64,000 nt of DNA from Glutamicibacter sp002979865 (GCF_050030965.1 NZ_CP188297.1:3803372-3867371); one strand, 5' to 3'; shown: positions 16,832 through 25,903, counted from the stretch's first letter. Translations and numbers: made by a program. The notes: generated by a model from the letters alone, not told the origin.

Positions 16832-18475
16832 CTAATCGGCTTTCTTGGCAGCTGAGGTAATCAATGCTGAATAACTATTGAAGGTGTCCAAATGCTGGTC
16901 AACAGGATCAATCACGGCCTGCCTGACCAAGTGGGATACCGAGCGCTCAATGTTCTTCAACGCTTTCCTACGCTTAACTTTAGCGACTATTCGGTTGACA
17001 AACGAGCAAGCCAGGCCAAGGACAATACCCAGCAGTATTCCTATGAAAACCAGCAGCGTCGGGAAGGCGATTCCTTCGACCCGGGGAGCCGGAGGCAGGT
17101 CGAATTGGAAGTATCCAGCCACCGGATAGCCCGCGAGCCACAAGGCTCCGCCCAGGGCCGCAACAAGTGCCACCCATTGGATGACTTTGACTACCGGCCA
17201 CCACCACGATGACCGTTCAACACCTAGCGGCGTGCCTGCTATAGCCGCATCGATGCCGTCATCTAGTACCTCCGTATTCGCGTGCACCTTTTCACGCAGT
17301 GGCTCTTTCCAGCTTTCCGGAAGATCATTGGAAGCCTCGGAAACATACTGGTCGATGCCATGTTCGATAGCCGCAGCCTCCGCGACAGAAAGCACTGGAC
17401 GCGAAGTCAATGACAATTCCGGGTCTTCATGCCGGCGCCCGAGATTCATCCGCTTCAGCGGATCGTTGCGCAGCTTCACCAGCCACGTGGTCAAAGGCCA
17501 TCCTGTTCGCGAAGCACCCCGAAGCAGGTAGGAGGTCTCCACTGCGTCAGCAATGTACTGGGCGCCGTGCGCTTTTGCGATCACACGCTCCAGCTCCGCT
17601 TGGTGCAGCTGGCTAGGCAGGCGCACCTTCTCCACCTGGAGTTCCTCACTGAGGCGGTGGATGACTTGATCAACATCTGCGCGGAGTCGACGTGTGGAAA
17701 GTGCCTTGTTTTTCGCCGCGGCCGCAATCTTGGCCTGCACATCTGCGACGCCTTCACCCGTGGCAGCAGAAGCGCAAACGATGGGAAGGTTCTCCAAGCC
17801 GGACGTTGCCAAGATGCCGCGCAAGGAATCGACGACTTGCTTGCGTTCTTGTTCTGCAATCTTGTCGATCTGGTTCAGGACGATCAGCAGGTTCCCCTGC
17901 TGGCTGCGCAAGGAATTGAGATATCCATGGTGAATTGAGGCATCGGCGTATTTCTGCGGATCAAGTACCCATACCAAATAATCCACCTGGCCCACCAAGC
18001 GAGCAGCAATCTTGTGGTGGTCCACTGCCGTGGAATCCATGTCGGGTAGGTCCAACAGCAAGAGACCGGAGTCGAACTTCCTTTTCTTTCCAGGTTGTGC
18101 CCGGCTGTCCTGACCGCCCATGACGTGACGAGTAGTCACTTCCAGCCAGTCCAGTAGTTCGCTTGATCCTTCTGGTTCCCAGATTGCAGCGACAGTATCA
18201 GTAGTAGTCGGGCGGATGACACCCGTGGCGGCCAGCTGCTCTCCTACCAAAGCGTTGAACATTGTTGATTTTCCGCTGCCGGTGGCACCGAAAAGTCCTA
18301 CAACCACATGTTCGGATGAAAGCTGGCGCCGAGATTCAGCACGCGTGATAACGTCCGCGGCTAGATCGATGGTTTCTGGCTCCAAGTATGGTTCTGCAAG
18401 CTGCATCGCTTCCACGATGCTGTTGATTTGCGAGTTGAGACCGCTGACTGCTCTGAGAATCTTGCGTTCGGACAT
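16832..18475 (-). CDS. Dynamin-like/YfjP-type membrane GTPase, second of a tandem pair
   Basis: 547 residues. GTPase motifs are GATGSGKST (G1, about 63-71), an RPTTTDT switch region, LDLPDMDS (G3) and LNQID (G4). Two hydrophobic spans lie near 430-490 (VIQWVALVAALGGALWLAGY and a LLVFIGILLGIVLGLACSF segment), then a short cytoplasmic tail. This GTPase-helical-membrane arrangement resembles bacterial dynamin-like or YfjP proteins of actinobacteria, whose role in membrane or envelope maintenance is poorly known. Its start shares one base with the upstream GTPase stop, so the two are translationally coupled and probably act together. Confidence 0.78.
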   Translation of the reverse strand: MSERKILRAVSGLNSQINSIVEAMQLAEPYLEPETIDLAADVITRAESRRQLSSEHVVVGLFGATGSGKSTMFNALVGEQLAATGVIRPTTTDTVAAIWEPEGSSELLDWLEVTTRHVMGGQDSRAQPGKKRKFDSGLLLLDLPDMDSTAVDHHKIAARLVGQVDYLVWVLDPQKYADASIHHGYLNSLRSQQGNLLIVLNQIDKIAEQERKQVVDSLRGILATSGLENLPIVCASAATGEGVADVQAKIAAAAKNKALSTRRLRADVDQVIHRLSEELQVEKVRLPSQLHQAELERVIAKAHGAQYIADAVETSYLLRGASRTGWPLTTWLVKLRNDPLKRMNLGRRHEDPELSLTSRPVLSVAEAAAIEHGIDQYVSEASNDLPESWKEPLREKVHANTEVLDDGIDAAIAGTPLGVERSSWWWPVVKVIQWVALVAALGGALWLAGYPVAGYFQFDLPPAPRVEGIAFPTLLVFIGILLGIVLGLACSFVNRIVAKVKRRKALKNIERSVSHLVRQAVIDPVDQHLDTFNSYSALITSAAKKAD

Positions 18476-20241
18476 TAATGAGCCCCTTTGCTGCTCAAGG
18501 CTGAGGTAATCTTGCCCAATCGATCGGCAAGCTCCGGCTGTGATTTTGCAGCTAGCTCGTCCAGATAGATCGACGAGGTCATATCCAGTAGATCCCGTGC
18601 CCGAGTGTCAAGCATCTTGCGGGCTTTGGTGGCCATGCGACGTACCGCATCCTCGCCAAAAATTGCTTCCAGCAGTTTCTGCCCTACCAATGCGGAGCCG
18701 CCAGCAATACCGATTTCCAGACCGGTGAGGCCCGCTGTTGACGCAAAGACCACGACCATCAGGATGACCGCCACCCCATTGACTCCAAATGCAGCCATGC
18801 GGGCGGTCTTGCGCTTCCCGGCGCCCTCCTGGCGAATCATGTCCAAGACATCTTTTTGCCAAAGCCGGATACTTTCCGAAGCTTGCTCATTGAGATCCTG
18901 TGGCGGGCGCGGCGATTGCAGATTAGAGCGTAGCGCTTGGCCAAATGGCGTGTTCTTCCACGACCTGTCAACGTCGTGGCAGGCCTTGGTTGCCTCGGCA
19001 ATGAAGACCATGTGCAAGCCTGATTCGATGGCTTGTTCAACACGATGGGTCGCTGGCGGTTTTCCAGTCAGGAATGCGCCAACACGATCCCTCATCCGTC
19101 CAATGGCGCCTTCGATTCCGCGCAGCAGCTCGCCCGCACCTACGAAGTCCTGCCACCGGGCCAGGATTTCGCCACGCAGCAATGAGCCGTCATTGAGCGA
19201 ATCGTTAATTCTGGCCAATGATTGCTCAAAGCGCTCATTGGTAAGGGCGCGCAATTCACCGAGCTGTTTTTCCTGCTCCTGTAGTTCAGCGATTAGCTCA
19301 CTGACATCTGCGGTGGTGCGCCGCAACGCGCCATCAAGTGTTTGGGCCGCAATCTGCTGCCGTTTAGCGGAATCTGCTGCCAGTGAGTTCAGCCATGCAA
19401 GCAAGGGTTCCACGTGCTCACTTGGAATCAATTTCTGGTCATCCAGTTGCGTCTCGTTCAGGACATGCAGCAACGACGGATCCAGGTCCTTCTCGCTTAA
19501 CAGGCGTTTCAAATCCGGAACAATATCGCCTTCGGCTCCCGGTGGCACCCTGTTCAAGACGACGCAGACGGTAATTTTCCGTGCGCCGGCTTCGGTGAGC
19601 ATATCCCAAGGAAGAGCATCGGCGTATCTATTGGCTGTGGTGACAAAAATCCACAGATCTGCTGCGTTCAGAAGCTGGCCCGCCAATTCCCTGTTCTCGT
19701 CGGAAACCGAGTCGATATCCGGGGCATCGAGGATGGCCAATCCGCGTGGAACCTGCTCACGAGGCGTCATCAACAGCGCATGGCTACTGGCTGCTCCGGC
19801 ATGTGCATTGAAGCCACGGCCGGCTACGCGTTTAAGTTCGGGAAGAATCCGTTCAGATTCAAAGAAGGACTGGTCAACAGGGTTGAAAGCCAAGACCGGA
19901 GTCCGTGTGGTCGGACGCACAGCGCCGGAGAGACTGACGGGTTCCCCCAGGAGGGAATTGACTAGAGTCGATTTGCCCGAGCCCGTGGAGCCACCGACGA
20001 CCACCAGCAGCGGTGCGCCGAGATTCGAGACTCGTGGAATCAGGTAGTCCGAGATTTGATGCAATGCCTTGTTGCGCAGTTCTTCGAATGCAGAGGCTTC
20101 TCGTGGCTGGCCATTTACAAAGGAAAGCTCTTCGAGCAGCTCCTGGAGCTCACTCAAACGCGCGGCGGAATCACTGCCAATTTCGGTTTGCGAGGCAGTT
20201 TCCTGCCCTGAGCTCTTAGCCAGATCTGAATTCGACTCCAT
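18475..20241 (-). CDS. Dynamin-like/YfjP-type membrane GTPase, first of a tandem pair
   Basis: 588 residues. G1 is GGSTGSGKSTLVNSLLGE, followed by VRPTTRTPV, G3 AILDAPDIDS and a G4-like LNRV. A long helical middle (ELIAELQEQEKQLGELRALTNERFEQSLARI, about 295-325, coiled-coil-like) leads to a hydrophobic stretch near 490-530 (GVAVILMVVVFASTAGLTG and IAGGSALVGQKLL). It is paralogous in layout to the following GTPase. Paired dynamin-like GTPases often form hetero-oligomers; here pairing is inferred from the TAATG junction and similar architecture. It is the first gene of the GTPase-GTPase-thiL row. Confidence 0.78.
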   Translation of the reverse strand: MESNSDLAKSSGQETASQTEIGSDSAARLSELQELLEELSFVNGQPREASAFEELRNKALHQISDYLIPRVSNLGAPLLVVVGGSTGSGKSTLVNSLLGEPVSLSGAVRPTTRTPVLAFNPVDQSFFESERILPELKRVAGRGFNAHAGAASSHALLMTPREQVPRGLAILDAPDIDSVSDENRELAGQLLNAADLWIFVTTANRYADALPWDMLTEAGARKITVCVVLNRVPPGAEGDIVPDLKRLLSEKDLDPSLLHVLNETQLDDQKLIPSEHVEPLLAWLNSLAADSAKRQQIAAQTLDGALRRTTADVSELIAELQEQEKQLGELRALTNERFEQSLARINDSLNDGSLLRGEILARWQDFVGAGELLRGIEGAIGRMRDRVGAFLTGKPPATHRVEQAIESGLHMVFIAEATKACHDVDRSWKNTPFGQALRSNLQSPRPPQDLNEQASESIRLWQKDVLDMIRQEGAGKRKTARMAAFGVNGVAVILMVVVFASTAGLTGLEIGIAGGSALVGQKLLEAIFGEDAVRRMATKARKMLDTRARDLLDMTSSIYLDELAAKSQPELADRLGKITSALSSKGAH

Positions 20242-20310
20242 GAGAACTATCTTGCCTCATGCCAACAAGGAAACCCGCGAGCCTGATGCAGATTTTGTCC
20301 GGGAAACGCA

Positions 20311-20336
20311 AAAACCGCGGAATTCTCCGCGGTTTT
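20311..20336 (-). terminator. Terminator after tRNA-Glu
   Basis: Perfect 10-bp arms AAAACCGCGG and CCGCGGTTTT around an AATTCT loop lie 4 bases beyond the tRNA 3' CCA. On the minus strand the second arm ends in TTTT and runs on as TTTTTGCG, a classic intrinsic terminator for the tRNA pair. Confidence 0.9.
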
Positions 20337-20340
20337 ACTG

Positions 20341-20416
20341 TGGTGACCCCAACGGGATTCGAACCCGTGTTGCCGCCGTGAGAGGGCGGAGTACTAGGCC
20401 GCTATACGATGGGGCC
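20341..20416 (-). tRNA. tRNA-Glu (anticodon CTC), CCA encoded
   Basis: The reverse complement folds into a cloverleaf: acceptor GGCCCCA with TGGGGTC (one G-T pair), anticodon stem CCGCC/GGCGG around loop CTCTCAC (anticodon CTC), and a T arm with GGGTTCGAATCCC. Discriminator A and CCA are encoded at 20341-20344. It is transcribed after tRNA-Gln. Confidence 0.96.
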
Positions 20417-20420
20417 GTAT

Positions 20421-20460
20421 GCTGAAGATAAATCTTCAGCTCACCAAATCTCTTTGGTGA
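20421..20460 (-). other. Two perfect hairpins between tRNA-Gln and tRNA-Glu
   Basis: GCTGAAGA-TAAA-TCTTCAGC (20421-20440) and TCACCAAA-TCTC-TTTGGTGA (20441-20460) are back-to-back perfect 8-bp stem-loops with 4-base loops filling almost the whole tRNA spacer. They could be RNase processing signals or an internal terminator, as no T-run follows either. Confidence 0.7.
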
Positions 20461-20464
20461 AGCG

Positions 20465-20536
20465 CTGGGATACCAGGACTCGAACCTAGAATGACGGAAC
20501 CAGAAACCGTTGTGTTGCCAATTACACCATATCCCA
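20465..20536 (-). tRNA. tRNA-Gln (anticodon CTG), CCA not encoded
   Basis: On the minus strand a 7-bp acceptor TGGGATA/TATCCCA, D arm GTGT/ACAC, anticodon loop TTCTGGT (anticodon CTG; the innermost stem pair is T-T) and T arm CTAGG/CCTGG are visible. Discriminator G is at 20465; the following bases are CGCT, so CCA must be added after transcription. Confidence 0.95.
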
Positions 20537-20695
20537 CTGTGACTTGGCCTTTCCGGAATCCAGCTGAGCGTCATTCCGGCCACTGCCGTAGCACGAGATA
20601 AAACTATACCGGCCTAATGTTCAGTACACAAATCGAGTCCCGCGACCGGTATCCCACGCAGAATCCGCGGAAAATCAGCAAAGAACAGTTGCCAG

Positions 20696-21199
20696 TCATC
20701 CCAAATCCTCCACTAGCCAGCCAGGGAAATTCTTGTGAAGTGAAGCACGGTCCTGGAAAGCTAACTGGAGTCCCCCATCAACGGCACTTGGATAGCCACC
20801 AACAGGGTCATCCCCTATGCAAAGCGCTTGTGCCGGCAGACCCTCTAATTCAGCGTACCGGCCAAGGAACGGGGCAAAAATGGGGTTTAGGAGCACCGGT
20901 GATATCGTAACCAGCGATCCAAGGCGTATAAGCTTATCCGCTGGGCGCGGTTAATCCTGCCAAACTGTACGCACGCAGCAACCGCACTGCTCGCTTTTCC
21001 ACAAACGTGAGCTTGCCTGCGATGCACCTCTCCCGGGCTTAATCACCCTCAACCGCAAAAGCAGCCGCCATTCCGGCTCCGACATGGACGAGAAACCGCG
21101 GATTTCGGACGTTTGCAAATCTACGAGCGCGTCATCAAAATCAAAGCGAACGCCTCGGACAGGACCAGTCACAGGACTGGAACCATCCGAGGCGCTCAA
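20696..21199 (-). pseudogene. Decayed HAD-superfamily hydrolase downstream of gltX
   Basis: Two HAD-like fragments on the minus strand lie in different frames. The 5' part (21199-20951, 82 codons) has VRFDFDDALVDLQTSEIRGF, matching a HAD motif I that normally reads DxDxT; here alanine replaces the threonine. The 3' part, open from before 20930 to 20696, contains CIGDDPVGGYPSAVDGGLQ, matching HAD motif IV. About 500 bases span what is normally a gene of roughly 700, so an internal deletion and frameshift are inferred. The middle (cap and motif III) is unrecognisable. A HAD hydrolase behind gltX is common in this group. Confidence 0.72.
21151..21194 (-). terminator. gltX terminator lying within the HAD pseudogene 5' end
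   Basis: Outer arms CGCCTCGGA/TCCGAGGCG (9 bp) enclose an inner CCAGTC-ACAG-GACTGG hairpin, 36 bases beyond the gltX stop. The minus strand continues with TTCGCTTTGATTTTGATG, a T-rich tail. Its position over the first codons of the HAD relic suggests that gene is no longer read. Confidence 0.7.
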
Positions 21200-21229
21200 A
21201 GTGCTTTTCAGCGGGCTTTCTGCGAATAG

Positions 21230-22735
21230 CTAGCGGGACTCACCAAATGCGCGCAAACGCTTGAGGCTCGACTCGCGTCCAAGAATTTCCATGGACTCGA
21301 AGAGCGGTGGAGATACGCGCTTTCCGGAGATAGCAACGCGGGCTGGTCCGAATGCCTGACGAGGCTTCAGTTCCAGTTCGTCCACAAGCTTCGTGCGCAG
21401 TGCTGCCTGGATGGTTTCGGCATTCCATTCGGTAAGAGTTTCGAGGCCCTGGACAGTAGCATCGACAACTTCAACCAGGTTTGCCGGCATTCCCTTGAGT
21501 GCTTTCTCGTCGATGACAATTTCGTCATCAGACTTGAAGAGGAATTCAAGCATGTCAGTCGCTTCACCCAACAGGGCAATACGTTCCTGTACCAGTGGCG
21601 CAGCCTGGTCCAAGATGTCGTTTTCACGTTCAGTCAACTCTTCGCCCACCAGACCAGCGGCCTTCAGGTAAGGAACCAAACGATTACGGAAATCCTGCGC
21701 TTCGAGCATGCGCACGTGGGTTCCGTTGATTGCTTCTGCCTTCTTCACATCGAAGCGGGCAGGATTGGACAGTACGTCCGTTACATCAAAGGCTTCTACC
21801 AGCTGTTCACGCGAGAAGATATCTTCATCAGCACTCAGCGACCAGCCAAGCAGCGCGAGATAGTTCAGCAGTCCTTCCGGGATGAAACCATTGTCGCGGT
21901 GCAGGAATACACTGGATTCTGGATCACGCTTGGATAGCTTCTTGTTGCCCTGTCCCATAACGTATGGCAGGTGGCCAAAGCGCGGCATGTACTGGGCAAC
22001 GCCGATATCGTGCAGCAACGCATACAAGACGACCTGGCGTGGAGTCGAGGACAACAGATCTTCGCCACGAAGTACGTGGGTAATGCCCATCAGCGCATCA
22101 TCGATTGGGTTGACCAAGGTATACAGCGGCTTGCCGTTGGCGCGCACCACCACGTAGTCGGGAACGGATCCAGCCTTGAAGGTGATCTCGCCACGTACCA
22201 AGTCGTTGAAGGTGATGTCGTGATCCGGCATGCGAACACGCAATACCGGTTCACGGCCTTCGGCCTTGAACGCAGCTTTCTGCTCGTCGGTCAGCTCGCG
22301 GTCGAAGTTGTCGTAGCCCAGCTTCGGATCACGGCCGGCTGCCTTGTGGCGTGCTTCAACTTCTTCTGGGGTCGAGTAGGACTCGTAAAGATGGCCTGCA
22401 GCACGAAGCTTGGCAATGACGTCCTCGTAGATGTCACCACGCTGCGACTGGCGGTATGGCTCATGCGGACCGCCCGCGTTGACGCCCTCGTCCCAATCGA
22501 TACCCAACCATGCCAGAGCATCCAAAAGCTGGTTGTAGCTTTCTTCGGAGTCACGCTTGGCATCGGTGTCTTCGATGCGGAAGACCATCTTGCCGCCGGT
22601 GTGACGCGCGTAGGCCCAGTTGAAAAGGGCAGTACGGATCAAACCTACGTGAGGGGTACCAGTTGGGGATGGGCAAAAACGAACGCGTACCGGGGTATCT
22701 TCGGTAACAACGGGAATCAACGAAAGATCAGTCAT
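21230..22735 (-). CDS. gltX: Glutamyl-tRNA synthetase
   Basis: 501 residues, a class I synthetase that charges tRNA-Glu, whose gene (CTC anticodon) is only about 800 bases away. The HIGH-type signature is in RFCPSPTGTPHVGLIRTALFNW (about 19-40), the glutamate/ATP site includes FRIEDTDAKRDSEES, and the KMSKS-type loop is KKLSKRDPESS. Many actinobacteria use a non-discriminating GluRS plus amidotransferase for Gln-tRNA; that cannot be decided here. The 3' side carries a hairpin and a dead HAD gene. Confidence 0.97.
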   Translation of the reverse strand: MTDLSLIPVVTEDTPVRVRFCPSPTGTPHVGLIRTALFNWAYARHTGGKMVFRIEDTDAKRDSEESYNQLLDALAWLGIDWDEGVNAGGPHEPYRQSQRGDIYEDVIAKLRAAGHLYESYSTPEEVEARHKAAGRDPKLGYDNFDRELTDEQKAAFKAEGREPVLRVRMPDHDITFNDLVRGEITFKAGSVPDYVVVRANGKPLYTLVNPIDDALMGITHVLRGEDLLSSTPRQVVLYALLHDIGVAQYMPRFGHLPYVMGQGNKKLSKRDPESSVFLHRDNGFIPEGLLNYLALLGWSLSADEDIFSREQLVEAFDVTDVLSNPARFDVKKAEAINGTHVRMLEAQDFRNRLVPYLKAAGLVGEELTERENDILDQAAPLVQERIALLGEATDMLEFLFKSDDEIVIDEKALKGMPANLVEVVDATVQGLETLTEWNAETIQAALRTKLVDELELKPRQAFGPARVAISGKRVSPPLFESMEILGRESSLKRLRAFGESR

Positions 22736-22783
22736 GATGTTTTCATTCTATGCCTTCTGCAAAGAAACTTGCAGTTAAAGCGC

Positions 22784-22817
22784 GAGGCTCCCGATCACAT
22801 TAGCGATCGAAAGCCTC
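22784..22817 (-). terminator. Hairpin after the FAH-family gene
   Basis: Arms GAGGCT-cc-CGATC and GATCG-aa-AGCCTC pair with a small internal loop in the gap between the FAH-family stop and gltX. The downstream minus-strand tail (GCGCTTTAAC) is only weakly T-rich, so termination may be partial and gltX may also have its own promoter here. Confidence 0.55.
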
Positions 22818-22836
22818 ACAACATCAGTGATGGTTC

Positions 22837-23601
22837 CTAGCGACGGAAGACGGTTCTCAATGAACCGATACCTTCGACTTCCACTTCTACAACGTCGCCT
22901 GCATTTACTAAGCCGACGCCCGCCGGGGTGCCGGTCATGATGACATCGCCTGGCAGCAAGGTGAAAGCTTCGGAAGCACGAGCAACCAATTCGTTGACTG
23001 GCCAGATCATGTCGTTGGTAGTTCCATCTTGGCGAACCTCTCCATTGACGCGGCTGATAATTCCCAGATCATCCGGGTCGGCAATCTCGGTCTCAATCCA
23101 CGGGCCCAGCGGGCAAGAACCATCAAAGCCCTTGGCACGAGCCCATTGCGGATCGGTGCGCTGAGCATCGCGGGCGGTCAGATCGTTTGCTACCGTGTAG
23201 CCGAAGATCACGTCCTGCGCTTTGTCGGCTGGAACGTCCTTGCAAATACGGCCGATCACCACGGCAAGTTCACCTTCGAAGGAAACTTCATTTGAAAACG
23301 CCGGCAGGGTGACGGGGTCTCCATGGCCGACTACGGAAGTATTCGGCTTCAAGAACATCAGCGGCTCAGCAGGAACTTCATTTCCAAGTTCCTTGGCGTG
23401 CTCGCGGTACGTGCGGCCAAAGCCCACCACCTTTGAGCGAGGGATGATCGGGGCTACCAACCGAACATCATCCAAGGAGTGCGTAGCACCAGTGGTCTTG
23501 ATCCCCTGGAAAAATGGATCTCCAGCCAAAACATGAATATCGTTACCGTCGACGACGCCGTACAGCGGGTCGCTATCTACTACAAATCGTGCAATGCGCA
23601 T
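22837..23601 (-). CDS. Fumarylacetoacetate hydrolase (FAH) family protein
   Basis: 254 residues. The FAH fold is clear from KVVGFGRTYREHAKELG, EPLMFLKPNTSVVGHGDPV, VSFEGELAVVIGR (metal-binding acidic residues), GYTVANDLTARDAQ and the C-terminal LLPGDVIMTGTPAGVGLV. Family members include acylpyruvases, oxaloacetate decarboxylases and catabolic hydratase/isomerases; the substrate is not determined. A FAH gene next to gltX is a common actinobacterial arrangement. Confidence 0.9.
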   Translation of the reverse strand: MRIARFVVDSDPLYGVVDGNDIHVLAGDPFFQGIKTTGATHSLDDVRLVAPIIPRSKVVGFGRTYREHAKELGNEVPAEPLMFLKPNTSVVGHGDPVTLPAFSNEVSFEGELAVVIGRICKDVPADKAQDVIFGYTVANDLTARDAQRTDPQWARAKGFDGSCPLGPWIETEIADPDDLGIISRVNGEVRQDGTTNDMIWPVNELVARASEAFTLLPGDVIMTGTPAGVGLVNAGDVVEVEVEGIGSLRTVFRR

Positions 23602-23731
23602 GAATACAAGCCTAAACTATGACGTCTCGGCTTTTCTTTCACTGCAGGAACTGCGACTGCGAAATACGGCTAATGAAGGGAAAGAAAATCCTCGGACGGC
23701 AATCCATCTCTGCTCGTCGCCGCGAACTTAG

Positions 23732-25903
23732 CTAGGGCAATTCCGGCTTCAGGGCAAGCTGCACCAGTGTGGTTTGATTTAGAATCCCGTACACGTGGCC
23801 GTCGGCACCAACGGTCAATCTGGTGCCATGCCGGTCATGGCTTCGTGTGGACGCAACGGAATGAGTAGTTCCTGCAACATAATCCAACACTGTTATTCCG
23901 CCCCCTGCAGCATGAACCATCTTCTGCCCATCCGGCGTTACCCTTACGTCTGCAGCTAGCCATCCAGGACGATAGGAAGTGTTTTTAACGTTGTTGACGA
24001 TATGCCGTTTCTTCAACTGTCCGCTGTCCAAGTCCAGCAAGGCCACACCTTGCAGATCGGCTACGGCCAGCCAACCGCCGGTAATCGCAGGTGAATACAA
24101 CGCGCCCGCGGATTCCACAGGACTTGTTTCCCAGAGGATCTTGCGGGACGCTATGTGCATCTTGAAGACCTTGGCAGGACTTTTCGTATCTTCAACGCCA
24201 TATCCGTTGCGCACCGAAGTGGTGCCATAGAGATGCGATTCATCGGCGGCTAGCCCGATGATGGAATGGCCTGAAACGAATCCTTTGCCATCCCCGTCAA
24301 GAACCCAAGAGACCGTATCAGTAGCAGGATCAATCTTCCCCAGAACACCGCCTGAGACTCCATATTCCGGAACAGTTCCGAAAAACACGCTGGATGAATT
24401 CGATGCCCAGCCGAAGGGCCTCGATTGCGAGTACTCGGTGAGCAGACGTGCAATGCGGTCGTATTTTCTGTCGGCATTGTTTTGAGGTGTTTCCATGAGG
24501 ACCAGGTCAGCGCTACCGTAGGAACCGATATAGGTCTTGTTCTGGTCGTATTCGACCATTCCTTCGATCTGGTTGATCACCTGCTCGTCATCGCCGGAGT
24601 TCCAACGAACGCCAGTTTCCGGATTCAATGCGGCGACACCGTTCGCCTTGTATCCTCCGATATAGATGTTTCCGTCACTGTGTCCGAGCAGCGATTGGAT
24701 CTTGATGGCGCTCGGGGTCAATCGGATTTCGCGGGTAGCGCGTACGCGATTCAAACCCAGATCGAATGTTTCACAGAGAATCCCATCGGTTGTCGTACTG
24801 ATGATGAGGATGCGCCCATTCTGCGGAATGATGCACAAGATGCCGCGCGCCTCGACTTTTCCGAGCTGCTTGTCGTCCATTCCCTGGAATGCAGTTGAAT
24901 GCAGATGGCCGGCAGTGATGCTGAAGAATCTCCCCGAACTGGCCTTGGAAATCTCGCGCGATGCCCATACCCGGGTCACTGGCTCGTGCCATTTCATCGT
25001 CCGGGTATCGAGTATGAGTTGTTCGGAAACGGAGCTAACGGTAACAGCGAGGTAGTGCCCGATAGGGTCGATTGACCCAATGAATCCATGGGCCACATCC
25101 ACTGGAAGGTTTATTTCACGTACTGCATCCGGCTTCCCCGCCTCAAAGGTGAATAACCTAGGATTCCGAGACCCCGTTCCCATCCATACCCTGCCCCGGC
25201 CATCCAATGCCAGCCGGCGGATATAGTCGGTGTCTTCGGCTACACGATCAAACACTCGAAGTTTCTTGCTTTCGACGTTGTAGTTGAAGCTTGCGCCGAG
25301 TGGATAGGTCCCTCCCCATAAATTGCCGCTCGAATCAAGCCGAAGCTCATATGCAACCGAGGCGCCTTCAACGTCCACCAGGGTATTGAACTGCTCAGGA
25401 ATCGCTGGATTCCATGCGAGAACACTCCCGTCCACACTGACATATAGTCTTTGCCGGGGTTCATCCCAAACCATCGAATCAATTCCGTGCCCGCTGTCAT
25501 CGGGCAAATTCAACGTGTGAATAGCGTTGCCGACGGAGGGATCGACTATTTGCAGTTCATTGATATGCCCGACAACAGACACCGCCAACCGAAGCTTCGA
25601 AGAATTGCGATAGTTGGTTAGAGGTACCGCCTCAAGAATCTTCAGCGTCGAATATGCTCTGCCGAAGACCTTTTCATGGCCACTAATTTCCTTCCCACTC
25701 TTCAGATTCGCTAAATACCGCATATCGGGAGTCGGTTTCGGCGTGGGGCTCGGAGACGGCGTCACTGAAGGAGCGCTAATCTCAGAGGCCCGACGGTCCG
25801 GGAAGAGGAAAGAAAGCCCTGCGGCGGTTCCACCAACAACAGCCAGACCGAGCAAGCTTCGTCTTGCAATGCTTCTATTTTCCCTGCGCTCTTCTCCAGA
25901 CAA
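23732..25903 (-). CDS. Tat-signal beta-propeller-like protein of unknown function
   Basis: 723 residues. The N-terminus has a twin-arginine signal (SIARRSLLGLAVVGGTAAG, about 11-29) followed by a Pro/Ser/Thr linker (SVTPSPSPTPKPTPD), so export in folded form is expected. The rest is repeated beta-strand-like blades with Trp and Gly turns (MVWDEPRQRLYVSVDGSVLAWNP, RLALDGRGRVWMGTGS, VRVTPDGQKMVHAAGGGITVLD), resembling WD40/PQQ/SMP-30-type propellers. No catalytic motif was recognised. It may bind a carbohydrate or sense an extracellular ligand; this is only an inference. It stands alone between the FAH gene and ilvE. Confidence 0.7.
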   Translation of the reverse strand: MSGEERRENRSIARRSLLGLAVVGGTAAGLSFLFPDRRASEISAPSVTPSPSPTPKPTPDMRYLANLKSGKEISGHEKVFGRAYSTLKILEAVPLTNYRNSSKLRLAVSVVGHINELQIVDPSVGNAIHTLNLPDDSGHGIDSMVWDEPRQRLYVSVDGSVLAWNPAIPEQFNTLVDVEGASVAYELRLDSSGNLWGGTYPLGASFNYNVESKKLRVFDRVAEDTDYIRRLALDGRGRVWMGTGSRNPRLFTFEAGKPDAVREINLPVDVAHGFIGSIDPIGHYLAVTVSSVSEQLILDTRTMKWHEPVTRVWASREISKASSGRFFSITAGHLHSTAFQGMDDKQLGKVEARGILCIIPQNGRILIISTTTDGILCETFDLGLNRVRATREIRLTPSAIKIQSLLGHSDGNIYIGGYKANGVAALNPETGVRWNSGDDEQVINQIEGMVEYDQNKTYIGSYGSADLVLMETPQNNADRKYDRIARLLTEYSQSRPFGWASNSSSVFFGTVPEYGVSGGVLGKIDPATDTVSWVLDGDGKGFVSGHSIIGLAADESHLYGTTSVRNGYGVEDTKSPAKVFKMHIASRKILWETSPVESAGALYSPAITGGWLAVADLQGVALLDLDSGQLKKRHIVNNVKNTSYRPGWLAADVRVTPDGQKMVHAAGGGITVLDYVAGTTHSVASTRSHDRHGTRLTVGADGHVYGILNQTTLVQLALKPELP

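Noticed and set aside
18605..20047. 480-codon open frame on the plus strand opposite the 588-residue GTPase
   Set aside because: It is the antisense of a gene with strong GTPase motifs; serine/arginine/proline-rich with no motif, typical of a shadow frame in G+C-rich DNA.
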